Shown: positions 24,373 to 36,800, counted from the first letter of the stretch. The stretch: 64,000 nucleotides of DNA from Xenopus tropicalis (GCF_000004195.4 NC_030678.2:133859047-133923046); one strand, 5' to 3'. The notes: generated by a model from the letters alone, not told the origin. A program made the numbers and translations.

Positions 24373-24989
24373 GATAGAAAGATGAAGTGCCATATGGCAA
24401 GAGAACACAGTAGGAAGGAGATCACTGACCTATAGAGCTTTAAGTCTCAGTGGGTGGATAATACACAGGCACAAGTAGGAGGGCAAAAGTGCACACAGTT
24501 TCGGACATTGGCCTCTGATTAGCAAGCCCAGAGCAGATAATATTCTAGTGTCTCTAAGGGTAGGCTCTAGGATCCATTCCCTTGTGCTTCTTTATGTGCA
24601 GTATACTAAGTGGCACTAACCTCTGTGTCAAATGTCTCTGCAATTCTGGGGAAGTAATGTTGCATAATGGGTATAAGGACAAGAACACATAAGGAGGAAT
24701 TCAGAGAAGATTAGTCTCCACCGCTACAGGATCTTAATCACGGGGTGACTAATTTCTGTCATTGCCCTAAAATTTGCCGTTTTGCCATATTTACCTTCCT
24801 TTCTTAAATAAGCCCTTGATAAAATTAAGTATTTAGTATACAAGTGATTTTAAATTGCCATGATAAGACAGGTCACATGAGGTATTCCTATTATATAGTT
24901 TAGTTTTCCCTTTACTGATTAGTGCAACTTATTCAAACAGGGTGCCATGTAAAAGAGGTTCCAGTAGTTGATTCATACCTTAAGAAGAT

Positions 24990-25190
24990 CTGAACAGATT
25001 AGTGATGTTTCCTCTAATTTCTTGTAGTCTGTGTTTTTTTTTTTTTAAACTGCTGGATGTTAAGGTGGCCAAACACAGTAAGATTTTTACCTTACAATGA
25101 AGGGAATAGGAGAAGTTGTAGTGAGAACTGATGCGGTCCTTGGTCCAACAGAAATATTAAGCCTGCCTGATTGACGTGTGGCCAATTTTT
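24990..25190. repeat. fragment of GGCCATACACG-type MITE
   Basis: TAAGGTGGCCAAACACAGTA at 25061 and GACGTGTGGCCAATTTT at about 25172 resemble the ends of the element at 7780-8088 in inverted orientation. The interior is diverged. Confidence 0.4.
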
Positions 25191-26599
25191 TGTTTTGTGA
25201 GACCCCTTGCTAATTTAAGGCGGTGTTGACAGGTGGAATAAATATGCTGCTTTCTTCCAGCCACCATCTTGATAAGTATCAAGTTCTGCCCATGCTCTCA
25301 TCTGGCACGATGCTTGCTTCTGTAGCTCAGGTACAGTACTCTTGTATAAGTTAGTCAGCACATTGGATCCATGCCAAACACAAGATTTAGCATATAGCAA
25401 TAGAAATGTGTGCTTGACTGTAACGGGAAGTGCCATCTGCCCTCAAAATACCAGCGTAGCTCCAAGAGATCTGTATGGAGCTCAGTTTGCTTGGGACGGC
25501 CAACTCAGCAGCAATGAGAGATTTAGTATAAAGCTGTTAATAACATAATAAAGCGGCTCAGAACAGAAAATTAGACTAATCATATGTAAAGGTGCTCAGG
25601 CGTGCATAGGCATAATTATGTTAACTTTCCTTTTGATGTTACATCACCTTGAATACGTGAGTATTTTATTCAACCGCATGACTTTAACATAACAGACCTC
25701 ATTTATTTATACCTACAGACTCGGCAGGCAACACCATATTCATGGGGGAAGTAGCTACAGGCTCGGGTTACACATGAAAAACACATGACCGCCTGGGTCT
25801 GTTTTTTTGCACTTTTCACTTTTTTCCAGCCCCTAACATCTCTATTAATTCTGTTCATTTTCTTACAATTTGTATACATTGTAAACTTTTATTGTTACAA
25901 GTTTTGGTGCTGATTGGCCCATTTCAGAAGATTACGCTATTACAAGACAGACAAGTTTTACAGAACATTGCAATAGCTGACAATTGATATGCTAAATGAA
26001 TGCTTGCTGGAAAGAAGCAAGTGAATCTGAGCATTCACAGAGGAGCACTTATATTCTTGTTCTTAACCCCGAGCTCAGCTGTGGCTTCAGAGCTCAGTTC
26101 TTTGATTTCTTTAGAGATGATCTGTCTGATTTAATAGAACTTATTTTTGTTTTCTTCTTCTTCATGAGTTTGCCTTTATGGTACACAGTAATCATGTTTT
26201 ATTGGTAAGGAAAGCAACTATTAAAATGGTACATGTTTGCAGAGTACATTATATTATATAATATATTTGTGTGTGATCACATTTATGCATTTGTGTTTAT
26301 AATTATACCAAGTCTAAGAAGGAAGGTACTAATGTACATGAGTAGAAAAAAAAATTGCATACACATTTTTGTATAGTGTTTGTTAAAGAGAAAACATTTT
26401 AAAATAGAGCAATTTGCAAGTATTAAGGTATTTGTAGTTCATGAACAAGAATCCTTTTGGATTCAAAGGTTGGAAACAGGAAAGCCAAAAAAACTAAATT
26501 TATACTTGTCATTTAAATGCTTTTTAAATGTCAGGTAATGGATATGTTATGTTTTAAACTTAGGGAAGGGTTGTTCATTGGACCAGCCTTTTATGGATG

Positions 26600-26720
26600 G
26601 TTCTTAATGTTATGATATAAATGTTTTTTTCAACACTTGTGATGTGTTTTTGTCCTGAGGAAGACCCCTCTGTGGTGTCAAAACATTGATATAATAAAGA
26701 AAATGTTTTTACAATTTTGA
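26600..26720 (+). repeat. possible Penelope-type terminus fragment
   Basis: GTCCTGAGGAAGACCCCTC, then GTGTCAAAACATTGATATAA and AATAAAGAAAATG. It resembles the CTGAnGA / GAAAC arrangement of Penelope termini and the repeat at 56795-56850, but it is degenerate. Confidence 0.3.
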
Positions 26721-26822
26721 TACAAAAAATCCTGACTGCATCAGAATATTTTTTGGATGATGGAAATGGAGGGGGAGAAAAGTGACGTTAATATGGTTCA
26801 TCACATTAAATCTTTCTTCTAA

Positions 26823-27090
26823 AGGGAAAGTTCACCTTACAGTGAACTTCTAGTACCTTGTAGACAGATGCAATCTTTGTAACCTGGCAACTGGTCTCTT
26901 TAATTGATGCGTCTTTTTCAATTATTTGATTCTCTTTTCGGCGCCATCCCTTACCTGACATTTAATATGCTATCTAACTGCTAGGGCCAGATGTGAGAAA
27001 CCAGAAAGCATATTAGAACCCTGTTATATTGTATTGCATATCTTTCTGCCAGTACTTTGCCATCTATGTAGTAGTTGGTTAGTAATTGCC
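26823..27090. repeat. T2-like MITE fragment, AGGTGAAC family
   Basis: AAAGGGAAAGTTCACCTTAC at the left resembles a T2-type end whose right counterpart (GGTGAACAACCCCTTTTAA) is seen at 49155-49173. TTGGTTAGTAATTGCCCTAG closes the recognisable part. Termini are eroded. Confidence 0.35.
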
Positions 27091-27532
27091 CTAGCAATTT
27101 GATATAATTGAGAGATCCATCATCTGCAATGCTCAGGGTTTTCTGCACAGTTTGGAGTACCATACCTTAAACTTGTAAGAAAATGTCATTTTAAATTACC
27201 CCAAATGGTTTTGTCATCAGTATGGATTTATGCTATCTGAGTTGAGTTATCTTGAAGTTACTGTTTTATTATATGACAGGGCAAATCCTTGCAAAATAAG
27301 GCATTGTTTGTTTAAATATGGCTGTAGTGCATAATTTGGGCCTTTTTTAGATATGGGTTTCCAGATAATGCATCCCATAAAGGAAACCTAGACCCCACCA
27401 CTTACATTTGCATTGGGACACTCTGGATGACTAATCAGGCTCGTTATCAACAAACATATATATATATGCCAGAGATTTCAGGTATAACATAAATGACAAA
27501 TTACATTTATCCCTGATGTTTTTTCTTTCTAG

Positions 27533-27614
27533 ATAAACTTGCTTTGGAGGGTATTGTGGTGCATCGTGCTGAGTGTAGACCAGCTGCTAGTGAAAACTAC
27601 ATGCAAATGAAGAG
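27533..27614 (+). CDS. gtf2f2: gtf2f2 exon, end of RAP30 dimerisation domain (partial CDS)
   Basis: An 82-nt exon of general transcription factor IIF subunit 2. The acceptor TTTTCTTTCTAG ends at 27532 and the donor GTAAGA starts at 27615. It reads (G)AT AAA CTT and so on, giving DKLALEGIVVHRAEC followed by RPAASENYMQMK and two bases of the next Arg codon. This is nearly identical to the human segment DKLSLEGIVVQRAEC. The segment closes the N-terminal beta-barrel that pairs with the TFIIF large subunit and leads into the linker. Start phase (one base borrowed) fits the 36-nt exon at 4751, and end phase (two bases) fits the exon at 42443. Nothing is broken. Confidence 0.96.
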
Positions 27615-28100
27615 GTAAGACTTGTAGCCTTATGTTTATTCCTTTTTTTTTCTACATGTGTTAGTGAATGATTTGTTGGTCAGGATATATGCAATGTGCT
27701 ATCTAATATAGAGCTACAGTACTAATTATAGTTAGTAAAGGGAGAAAAATTTCAAATACATTTATAATATTAAATAAATAGAAGAGGGGAAAAAAATGTA
27801 GATGTGTTTTGCAATAACAGGATTTTTAGAGTGACAAGGCAGGCATATGTTAAATAAATAAGTACATTTTAACTTTGGTTATAGCTCACACATGCATTCA
27901 GAAATTACATCTTTATAATGAATTTCCTGTAATTTATATTTTACAATTAAATATGTCACATGACACACTGAAACGTGTGTTATAAGAAATAATGTAGTAA
28001 ATATGATGTCACCTTGGAGTTGCATGACTTGTAAAAAAGCCTTTGGCCTTGTGTCTTTATATGGTCATAAAATGCCTTGGTGGCTTATAATATCCTTATT

Positions 28101-29886
28101 ATGTTGGGTTGAAAAAACGAACATACTGTTCTTCGACTTCAACTTATTCTTCCGCTTCTTCTTATTCTTAGTTTCCCCCATTTTCTAAATGCTATTCCTC
28201 CTACGGTTTTAGGGGTACAACACCCAAACTCTCCACACTTCTTCGCCCTATAGCGGAGCAGGTTGCTTGTGCTTTTCTAAGCGATCCCGCCCCCCGTCTT
28301 TTTGTGGCGCCGCTTCGAACCCCCCAGTTTTCCCATTGACTTTGACAGGGAAAATTTTCAAACTGCTGCCACACTTACAGCTTTGAAGCTACACCTCCCA
28401 AACTTGAATAACATAATAATGGGGTCACCCCAAATGAAACAGCGACATTTGTTGAATGGTCCAAAGTGGGAGGGGCCAACAACAGCCAATCAAATTTCAT
28501 CCATTGACTTTAATGGGGAAATTGAAACTGCTGCCAATCTTAAAGCTTTGAGGCTACACTAATAATTTGCTGTGAACAGCCAATCAGATTTTACCTATTG
28601 ACTTGGTGGAAATTAAAATTGCTGTCATTCTCACAGTAATAACACCAGGGTCCCCAAACTTTGCAGGGTTAGGCACCAGGTAGCTGCGGTTCAAGGTTAG
28701 AAAAGTGGGTGGGGCCACCAACAGCCAATCAGATTTTACCTATTGACTTTCAATAGGGAAATTCAACCTACTGCCATTCTCACAGAATTAACACCAGGGT
28801 CCCCAAACTTTTCACAGTTGGTCACTAGGGGACTGCAGTTTTGAAAAGTGGGCCATGCCACCAACAGCCAATCAAATTTCACCCATTGACTTTAATGGGG
28901 AAATTGAAACTGCTGCCAGTCTTACAGCTTTGAGGCTACACTCCCCAAACTTGAATCACGTAGTCATGGGGTCAGCCTGAATGAAAATATGAATGCCCAA
29001 AAGTGGGTGGAGCTGTGAACAGCCAATCAGATTTTACCAATTGGCTTGGCGGAAATTAAACCTGCTGCCATTCTCACAGTAATAACACCACAGTCCCCCA
29101 ACTTTGCAGGGTTAGGCACCAGGTAACTGCGGTTCAAGGTTAGAAAAAGTGTGCGGAGCCACCAACAGCCAATCAGATTCCACCAATTGAATTTTATTGG
29201 TTTGATGCCAGGGTTCCCAAACTTTGCACAGTCAGTCACTGGATGACTAGAAAAAGTGGGCGGGGCCACCAATAGCCAATCACATTTCACAATTAAATTT
29301 TAACTGCTGCCATTCTCACATGTTTAATGTCAGGGTCCCCACGCATTGCACAGTTTGTCACTGGGTGACTATGTTCCAAGTCTAGAAAAGTGAGCGGGGC
29401 CAACAACAGCCAATCAGATTTCACCTATAGACTTCATATGTTTAAATTTAAACTGCTGCCATCCTTTGAATATTAATACTAAGGTCCCTAAACTTTGCAG
29501 AGCTAGTCACCAGGTAACTGAGGTTCAAAGTTAGAAAAAGTGGATGGGGCCACCAAAAGCCAATTACATTTTAACTATTGGTTTTCAATGGGGAAATTCA
29601 ACCTGCTGCCATTCTCACAGTATTAACACCAGGGTCACTGGGGGACTGCATTTGTAGGTTTCAAAAAGTGGGTGGAGGCACCAACAGCCAATCAAACTTC
29701 ACCTATTGAGTTTTTTTGGTTTACATTTAAAATGCTGCCTTTCTCACACTATTTATGTCAGGGTTCCCAAACTTTTGCGCAGTGGTTTTTACTATATAAC
29801 TGTGGGTCCAAAAATTTGAAAAAGTAGGCGGAACCAACAACAGATCATATTTCATTCAGTGACTTAACATTTTTTCAACCCAACAT
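28101..29886. mobile_element. inverted-repeat element filled with ~150-bp tandem units carrying CCAAT boxes
   Basis: Ends ATGTTGGGTTGAAAAAA (28101) and TTTTTTCAACCCAACAT (ending 29886) are perfect inverted repeats. After a unique 5' part come about ten diverged units of 95-155 bp. Each has a GGGTCCCCAAACTTTGCA-type segment, a GTGGGCGGGGCCACCAAC-type GC box, then CAGCCAATCAGATTT and ATTGACTTTNAATGGGGAAA. CCAAT pentamers begin at 28486, 28580, 28725, 28869, 29023, 29169, 29276, 29410, 29560 and 29689. No reading frame of note. Superfamily not recognised; target duplication not found. Confidence 0.72.
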
Positions 29887-30642
29887 GAAGTTTGTTCTCA
29901 AACTTATTATTTATTATGGTTATTTATAAACAGTGCTTAATGTTAGTTATAACTGATGGTAAAAGGGGTGTTCACCTTTAAAAAAAAAAAATCGTATTTC
30001 AACTTTGGTTTAATTTTTAATTATAACCACAATAAAAGAATGATCAGGTGTGCACGAGTAGCTACTTATTTTTTATAAGATAAAAAATTCACTGAGAAAG
30101 CTGCCATTTGCAGTCTGGAGTACAGAACATGTGAACAAAGTGCAAAGACCTGCAGTGTAGCTTGGTACAAGGAAGTGAAGGGCTTGAATGTTTAACAGAG
30201 ACCTATGTTTGAGGGTCAGATTAGTTTCTTGATTTGCTACTTTCTTGATTAACTATGATGGGGAATGGCCCCCGAAAATAAAGCTGCAGGAGTGGTGTAC
30301 ATTGCTTTCTTAATACTGTTCTAAAAACATCAACAAGAATTCATGCATCTATGATGTGGGATGGGCAAGCCAAATAACACAACTGTTGTATTTCTGTATT
30401 CAAGGCACAGCAGATTGTGTTAGTTGTTCTGATGCAGTTTAAATATGCACTGCTTGGAAACTTGGCGGTACAGACTGAGTAATTAATAGACAAATGGGCA
30501 ACTGCAAAAACACTGGCTAAATCAAATGTATTCATTCATTTGTGCTTTGAGCAATAAGTCTGCAACCAACCTTTTATCTATTAACCTAATTATTAACCCT
30601 TTATGTTCCACAGATTGTAGAATATACTAGTCTGGGGGTTAA

Positions 30643-30797
30643 GGGCAGTGGCACACGGGGTGATTAGCTGCACGATGCTTATGCCATCTCACTGCCGATT
30701 TACATTTGTGTCGGTGGGATGGCATGTTGGGGAGATTCGTCTCCTGCGGTAGCGAAGATTTATCACATGCGGCCAATCTCCCCGTGTGCCACTGCCC
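30643..30797. mobile_element. short foldback MITE with TAA target duplication
   Basis: Ends GGGCAGTGGCACACGGGG and CCCCGTGTGCCACTGCCC, flanked by TAA (30640-30642 and 30798-30800). A complete, compact member (155 bp) of the family at 4310. The 3-bp duplication and TIR style suggest PIF/Harbinger ancestry. Confidence 0.8.
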
Positions 30798-30800
30798 TAA

Positions 30801-31002
30801 GGGTGAAGACACATGGAACTACTGGTAGCAGCTACTTGTCACGGTTACAAAAACAGACAATGCTGACTATTTACTGATAACTGTCTCTACATGTGTTTTA
30901 ACAGAGGCAATTCTCAGTATTGTCTATAGCAGGGGATTTTCTGGCATTTAGTAGCTGTGACAAGTAGCTCCTCATAAGTAGCTCTGTGTGTTTTCGCCCT
31001 AT
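30801..31002. mobile_element. second foldback MITE directly abutting the first
   Basis: Ends GGGTGAAGACACATGGAACT and GCTCTGTGTGTTTTCGCCC are inverted copies. Inner arms GTAGCAGCTACTTGTCAC and GTAGCTGTGACAAGTAGCTC also pair. It begins at the base after the TAA that closes the 30643-30797 element. Confidence 0.7.
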
Positions 31003-31253
31003 AGGACCAAATTATTTTTAAACCCAATGTTTTGTTAATACCCCTGTTCCTAGTCATTGAGCAGAGTGGAGGAATGGGTCGGCCATGGGCTATGATTACC
31101 CTAGAGATTCAATAGCTTTCTGCTGATGTCCCAGCATCTGGAGTCGCCCCATTATTACCCCTGCCATCTTAGGCCACATGGCATCTCTCTTTTGTGTTCT
31201 CCTGCTATCCTGCAACTTTTGTCTGCAAACCTGCTCCCTGGTGAGCAATACAA

Positions 31254-31277
31254 ACACACACACACACACACACACAC
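31254..31277. repeat. CA dinucleotide microsatellite
   Basis: About twelve CA units following CAATACAAA. The minus-strand frame through it is not a gene. Confidence 0.97.
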
Positions 31278-32539
31278 ATTTTGACTGGTGGGGGAGGTTT
31301 GCACACACTTATTACATTTTTTAACATTTTGAGTTTATTTTTTCCCTAGAAGTGTTTTATTGCATCAAGGTTGGTTGTATGCGTAAAACATTTATTGCAC
31401 AGCACAACTAGAGGAACTAGGATGTTGACCACTGATGTAATTGTTCAATATAATTTTCATTATTAGTTTAATATTTTTTTATTGATTTTATTTATTTATT
31501 TTTTGCTGCATTTTTTTCCCCAACACTTATTTTGATAATCCTATGCATACTGGGCATCAACGTGTTCAATAGGCCTCTACTATTTAAATGTAGTTATTGC
31601 TAAATAGATATAGGCCATTGTGCATACAGGTGCTCAGTTGTTATAGTTATTAATCTGATCAAAGTATGGGCTTTTTATACATCCCAGAGACTGTCTCAAG
31701 TAGGGCAAGCTTTATCACTGGTTAACTCCTCCTAAACTAAACAGTAACGTAGGTGCAATGCTATTCAAATGTCTCCATTTAGAGGGCAAGTAATTAAGTA
31801 TAAGTTTCTTGAACAGATTCTAATAACATAATTATACAATACATATTAAACGGATGGGTAGCCATGAAAAATAAATATTGCTTGGCAGGCTGCATCTGTT
31901 AAAGGTCTGATAACTGTCTTTGCCTATTTAATTTGTGTTCTGCCTTTTGCTAGTGTATGCTGTCTAAAACCGCTCAGGACCAGAATATTGGTTTCCTCCC
32001 TGGATTGCAGATCTGCATATTACTTTCCACTAATTAATCAGGGGGCACATTATATTTTCTACATGGCATCTACTTTTACTTAAAATTGGACTGAGGGGAG
32101 CTTATTTTAACAAAGCATTCATTGCAAGTATTAGTTCAAATATGCAGTAGAAAGAAGGTTGAAGATCTTAAGAAAATAAATTAATATTATGTATATATTG
32201 CTGGAATGTATTGGGCTTGCAGAGTCTATAATTAGAAAAATGAGTGGTTAATTAAGCTAAACGGTTTCTTGCACATTGTAATATGTTGAAATATTTTGAA
32301 GAAATTGTGGTTTGGTGTTTCCTTTTTTGATCCTTTTGTTAATTTGGCTTCCCACTGGCGGCCCATGTAAAATACATTGTTAGGGGCTAAGCCTCTTAGG
32401 TGTATTTATTAGTATATTGCGTCATTATTGGTGCAGAAATAAACTTTCATTTGGAGCAGGAAAATGGTTACTTTCCGTGATGGCTGATTCTAATAATGTC
32501 TTGAAAAATGGCTTGGATTATTTCTTGGACAATATAGTG

Positions 32540-32812
32540 ATATCTCCCTTGTCGCGGGCGACTAGTCTCCCCAATATGCCTCCCTACCGGCTAGAATGTA
32601 AATCGCCGGTGGGATGGCATATTCGGTGCATCGATTTGCCGAAATCGTTGAAGTTGCCTTGAGAAAAAAGAGGAAACATCTGCAATTTCTGCGCCACGTA
32701 TGCAGTCACATTCTAGCCGGTGGGATGGCATATTGGGGGGATTGTTCGCCCGCGACAAGTGAGATTTGTCACGCGGCAACTAATGTCCCCGTCTGTCACA
32801 GCTCTTAGGGTA
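32540..32812. mobile_element. foldback MITE, GCGGGCGACTAG family
   Basis: TGTCGCGGGCGACTAGTCTC at the left, GCCGGTGGGATGGCATAT pairs inside, and TGTCCCCGTCTGTCACAGCT at the right. Same family as 11293. Left terminus eroded. Confidence 0.65.
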
Positions 32813-33019
32813 AGAACCCATAGAGTGATTCAGTCACCTGCGATAGATCTCTGCTATTGCGGATGACTAACTGCTCTGAAAGGGCTTTCCACCGGTGACT
32901 CCTATTGTTCGCACCGCTTCTGTTTTCCCAAAGTCGCGCAAAGTTGCTGCAGTAAGAGACTTATCGCAAATTCGGAATACAGCGACTGAACCGCTCCATA
33001 GGTCCTTACACTTAGGATG
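32813..33019. mobile_element. foldback MITE adjoining the previous one
   Basis: GGGTAAGAACCCATAGAGTG at the left and CCGCTCCATAGGTCCTTACA at the right pair imperfectly. GCACCGCTTCTGTTTTCCC and AAAGTCGCGCAAAG lie inside. Begins where the previous element ends (CTCTTA/GGG). Confidence 0.55.
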
Positions 33020-34339
33020 CCCTAAAGGGTCTCATCAATAATCCTTAAATGTAGCACTCAAATTATTTGCATAATTCCTTCCATAATTTTGGCATAGTTT
33101 TGTTTTAACACCTTGTAGATAACTATAGGGCTCATTTACATACACAAATGCAATGTGCAAAGTGAAATTTTGCCTGCAGTTTGCCATGTTTTTTTACCCA
33201 GAGTGGACATTTTCCCCACAGGTCCAGTATAATTGCAGCCATAAGTTGATTCGTTCTTGGCACAATTGCATCAATGTTATTGCTCTTGTGTATTTTAATG
33301 AATTAGAATTGTACCAGTTTGAGTGTGGATTGCGTCACTTATCATAACAGACTGGCCAGGCACAACAGTGTAAATATGCGCAAGCACCTTTAATAAATGG
33401 CATCAATACATGCAACAACTGTGGCTAATTTTTGCACAACCACAACAAGGACTGCAGTCATGAATGAGTGCTTATGGCTTCTTTAGCATCTTCTAGGTTT
33501 TGACATTGTTTAAAAAAAATGGTAAGTATTGTGCAACCAATATTTCTTGATACCTTGTAAAGTTAGTCTCTATTAGATGCCTAGGAGGAGATAAGGCATA
33601 ATAGCTGTTCCCCTGGCATCTGCTAAGCTTTATGTTTTAGTCAATTAAATATTCTACAGAGATTTCAGCCCTGCCATCACAGGTGTGGAACAAACAGAGA
33701 ACTGCATTACTGGAAAAAAATTCTTCTTGCCAGCGCCACAGATAATCAAATTTATGGGGCTGAGATGGAAAAACCACTGTCCTAGTGACATAGATTCTTA
33801 ATTTCAAAGTTATGTTAGAAACCTATGGGAAAAATATATATGTTGCTTAGCAACATGGGGTGCTTGCTATTCTTGCTACGGACGGCAAATAAAGTGCTGA
33901 GCATATTCAGGAATATAGTAAATGTTGTAGAAGCAATTCACTACAGACTTTACTAAACAAATACTGCACAACCGATGCACGTCAGAACCGGGGTGGGCAA
34001 GTGCTCTGTGCCCCTATCTCTAAGAAATTGCTATGCCTAGTTTACATTTTAAAATGTTAACAATTCTCTACTGAGCATCTTGTATCATTGCCCATGCAGC
34101 AGGATCAGAGCGTCTTTTTTAAGGGTTGTTTAATCACACAGCATAGGTAAATATGTAAGCAGTGAAGCACTAAAGTGAATCAGGCTTTATTATATATATT
34201 ATGTTACTGGCAATCTGGAATGGAGCATGCAGGAGTGGCTGCTCCGGAGATAATAGTTTTAAATATATGGAAGTGTGTGCTGGGTATTTATCATGCTGCA
34301 GCCAGAAGAGGACATGATGGAGCTGAATGAGGGTGTATA

Positions 34340-34617
34340 GAATGAAGCGCGAGGGGGGGGGGGGGTCGATGAAATGAAAATGGCGGTGGCTAGCAAATGA
34401 AAATGAGAGTAAAGAAAGGGGAAGAAGAAATATAGAGTAAAGTATTAGATAAGGGAGAATAGGATGAGAGAACATGGGAACTGTGGAAAAAGTCAAGTGG
34501 TGAGGGTGCAGAGTGGATGAGAAATAGAGAAAAAAAGCGAGATATGGGATGGGGGGAAGCAATAAGTTATGAGAAAAGAAGGAGAGAACATATAAGCCAA
34601 AGTAAAAAAAGGTGTAA
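34340..34617. repeat. purine-rich tract, left half
   Basis: A G run (34349-34365) followed by about 240 bases in which the + strand is strongly purine-biased (GAAAATGAGAGTAAAGAAAG style). It resumes at 35062-35240 after the T2 MITE. The minus-strand frame rich in Phe, Leu and Ser is a consequence. Confidence 0.7.
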
Positions 34618-35061
34618 TTAAAGGAACAGTAACACCAAAAAATGAAAGTGTATAAAAATAATTAATTTATTATGTACTATTGCCCTGCACTGGTAAAAGT
34701 TGTGTGTTTGCTTCATAAACACTACTACAGTTATATAAATACCCTGCTGTGTAGCCATGGGGGCAGCCATTTAAATTGAAAAAAAGGAGAAAAGGCACAG
34801 GTTACTAAGCAGATAACAGATAAGTAGCATAGATTCCCATTGTATTCTACACAGTTTATCTGTTATCTTCTTATGTAACCTGTGCCTTTTCTCCTTTTTT
34901 CAATTTAAATGGCTGCCCCCATGGCTACACAACAGCTATTTCTATTAACTACAGTAGTCTTTCTGAAGCAAACACACAACTTTTACCAGTGTAGGGCAAC
35001 AGTGCATTATATTTTAATTATTTTAAAACATTTTTATTTTTTAGTGTTACTGTTCCTTTAA
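34618..35061. mobile_element. T2-type MITE, complete (AGGAACAGTAACACC ends)
   Basis: TTAAAGGAACAGTAACACC to GTGTTACTGTTCCTTTAA with TTAA at each outer edge. Almost the whole 444 bp is one inverted repeat, for example GGGGGCAGCCATTTAAATTG against CAATTTAAATGGCTGCCCCC and GGCACAGGTTAC against GTAACCTGTGCC. Inserted in a purine-rich tract. Confidence 0.92.
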
Positions 35062-35240
35062 TTTAATTTGAATTGTGAATAATCTGAAGAAGCAGCAAAG
35101 CTGGAATATAAAGGAACACTGGAAGGGAAAGAGATCTTTATTGGGAAAAAAGAGAAAGATTAGAATAAAAGGGGGATTAAAAGGACCGTGGGATAAACTG
35201 TGTAAGAGAAGCAAAAAAGAACAGACATCTTATAGAAGGA
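35062..35240. repeat. purine-rich tract, right half
   Basis: Continues the purine bias of 34340-34617 on the + strand. A 71-codon Lys/Arg-rich frame (35075-35290) spans it but is compositional: it has no motif and runs on into the adjacent minisatellite. Confidence 0.6.
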
Positions 35241-35251
35241 AATATAATGTG

Positions 35252-35440
35252 TTTGTGGTGCCAGAATGCACTGCTCCTCATTGTTTATAATGTATTTGTT
35301 GTGTTAGTACCCACTGTTTCTCTGTATCTAATGTACTTGGATGTCAGTACCCAGTGCCTATCATTGTTGATAGTATACTTAGGTTCTAGTAGCCATTTAT
35401 CTCAGTTTATATGATGTAGCTGGGGTGCCAGTAACCTTTA
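35252..35440. repeat. decayed minisatellite, period 41-43
   Basis: Four to five diverged units starting at 35252, 35295, 35336, 35378 and 35419, each of the pattern TTTGTNGTGCCAGTACCCA followed by TCTCATTGTTTATAATGTA-like sequence. Spacings are 43, 41, 42 and 41. Confidence 0.7.
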
Positions 35441-36594
35441 CCTTTCCCTGGATAATACACTTAGCATTTTCTAAATGTCTGGATGTTGTTAGACTTGGAA
35501 ACATTTTTGCTGCTACTGCTTTCTCAAAAAACTTGTGAAAAACTGGTTGTGGCTTAAGAATTTTGTAAAAGGCACGTGTAGCACACTCCATAAACTACTA
35601 TCCTTAGGATTCCCATCCATAGTCTATTGCCTGAGGCAGAACCACATGTATAATCATTAGGAGAATGCCTTGGATGCCTTTTTGTAGGAAATGTATTTTT
35701 GTCATCATTCTTCTGTAAGCTATTGTTGTAGGGGCTTTCATACATATCACTAACTTTCATACATATCACATGCAAACCCTTAAATTTAATATGTAAAATT
35801 ACTTAAATAGCTATATTTGTGGCAAATAATTTAATTCAGTTCACATGGGAGACATCTTTGACTGCCAAGACCAGTCCAAATTGTATGGGGAAGAAGTCTG
35901 CTGTGTCTTATGTGGTTCATGTACAGCATTCCCTAAAGATCAGTAGCTCTGTATAATTAAGGATATTAAATGTGTGCATTATAAACAAACTGTATTTTGA
36001 TATAAAATAGATGGTTAAAGAACAAAACAAAAGTTGATCAATTTATATAATTAGGGCTATTTACATATGTGCCCCTAATAGAGAAAAGGCAGAGTTTTAA
36101 TAGATCTTGCTTTGCTTGAGGTTTCCTGAGACATTACTATAACCATTACTGCGGAAGCCGTTCATCTTTCTAGAAAGTCTGTGATGTTAAAGTCATGAAA
36201 GTGACAACGAAAGAAGTCATTAATTTCTTCCCAAAGCGCAGACAAGCTAATAAATGTATTTCAGGCTCCTTTGATGAACTGTAACGAAGCGCAATATCTT
36301 TCGTGTCTTCATAAAGGACCTGGCATAGCAGAAATCTCCCAGTCTCAGACTTTACATCTGAGTGAGGCAGTAGTGAACATGAAAATGAGGACACATGAAA
36401 TGTTGCTAATTAGATCCCCAGTGGTGTCTTTACTTAACAGGTTCTTGGGAAACATGGAAAATATATGCAGTGCAAGAGTTTGAAACACAATTTCAGCCTC
36501 TTTATTTTTATATGTTTGTCTTGGGAATAAGAAAAGGAAGAATTCCAAAAGTTGATGAATTAGGCTTTTGAAGTCCAGGTTAAGTAATCATAAC

Positions 36595-36800
36595 TCCCAG
36601 GGTTGCTGCACTGACCCATTAGGCAGTTTATCTGCCCATATATGGGGACCCCCAAAGGGCCTACATGATTGATATCTGGACGAAAATTGGCCAGGTGTCG
36701 ATCAGGCAGGTTTGATTTATTTTTTCGTCGTATTGGAGACCACATCAGCAGTCCTAGCTGCAACGGCTCCTATTCCTGCATAATCCGATCATGTATGGCC
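36595..36800. repeat. fragment of GGCCATACACG-type MITE
   Basis: TATCTGCCCATATATGGGGA near the left and GATCATGTATGGCC at the right, with GATCAGGCAGGTTTGATTTA inside, are family features. Termini incomplete. Confidence 0.4.

Noticed and set aside
35075..35290. Lys/Arg-rich 71-codon frame as a possible nuclear protein
   Set aside because: It reflects the purine-rich tract and crosses into the decayed minisatellite.
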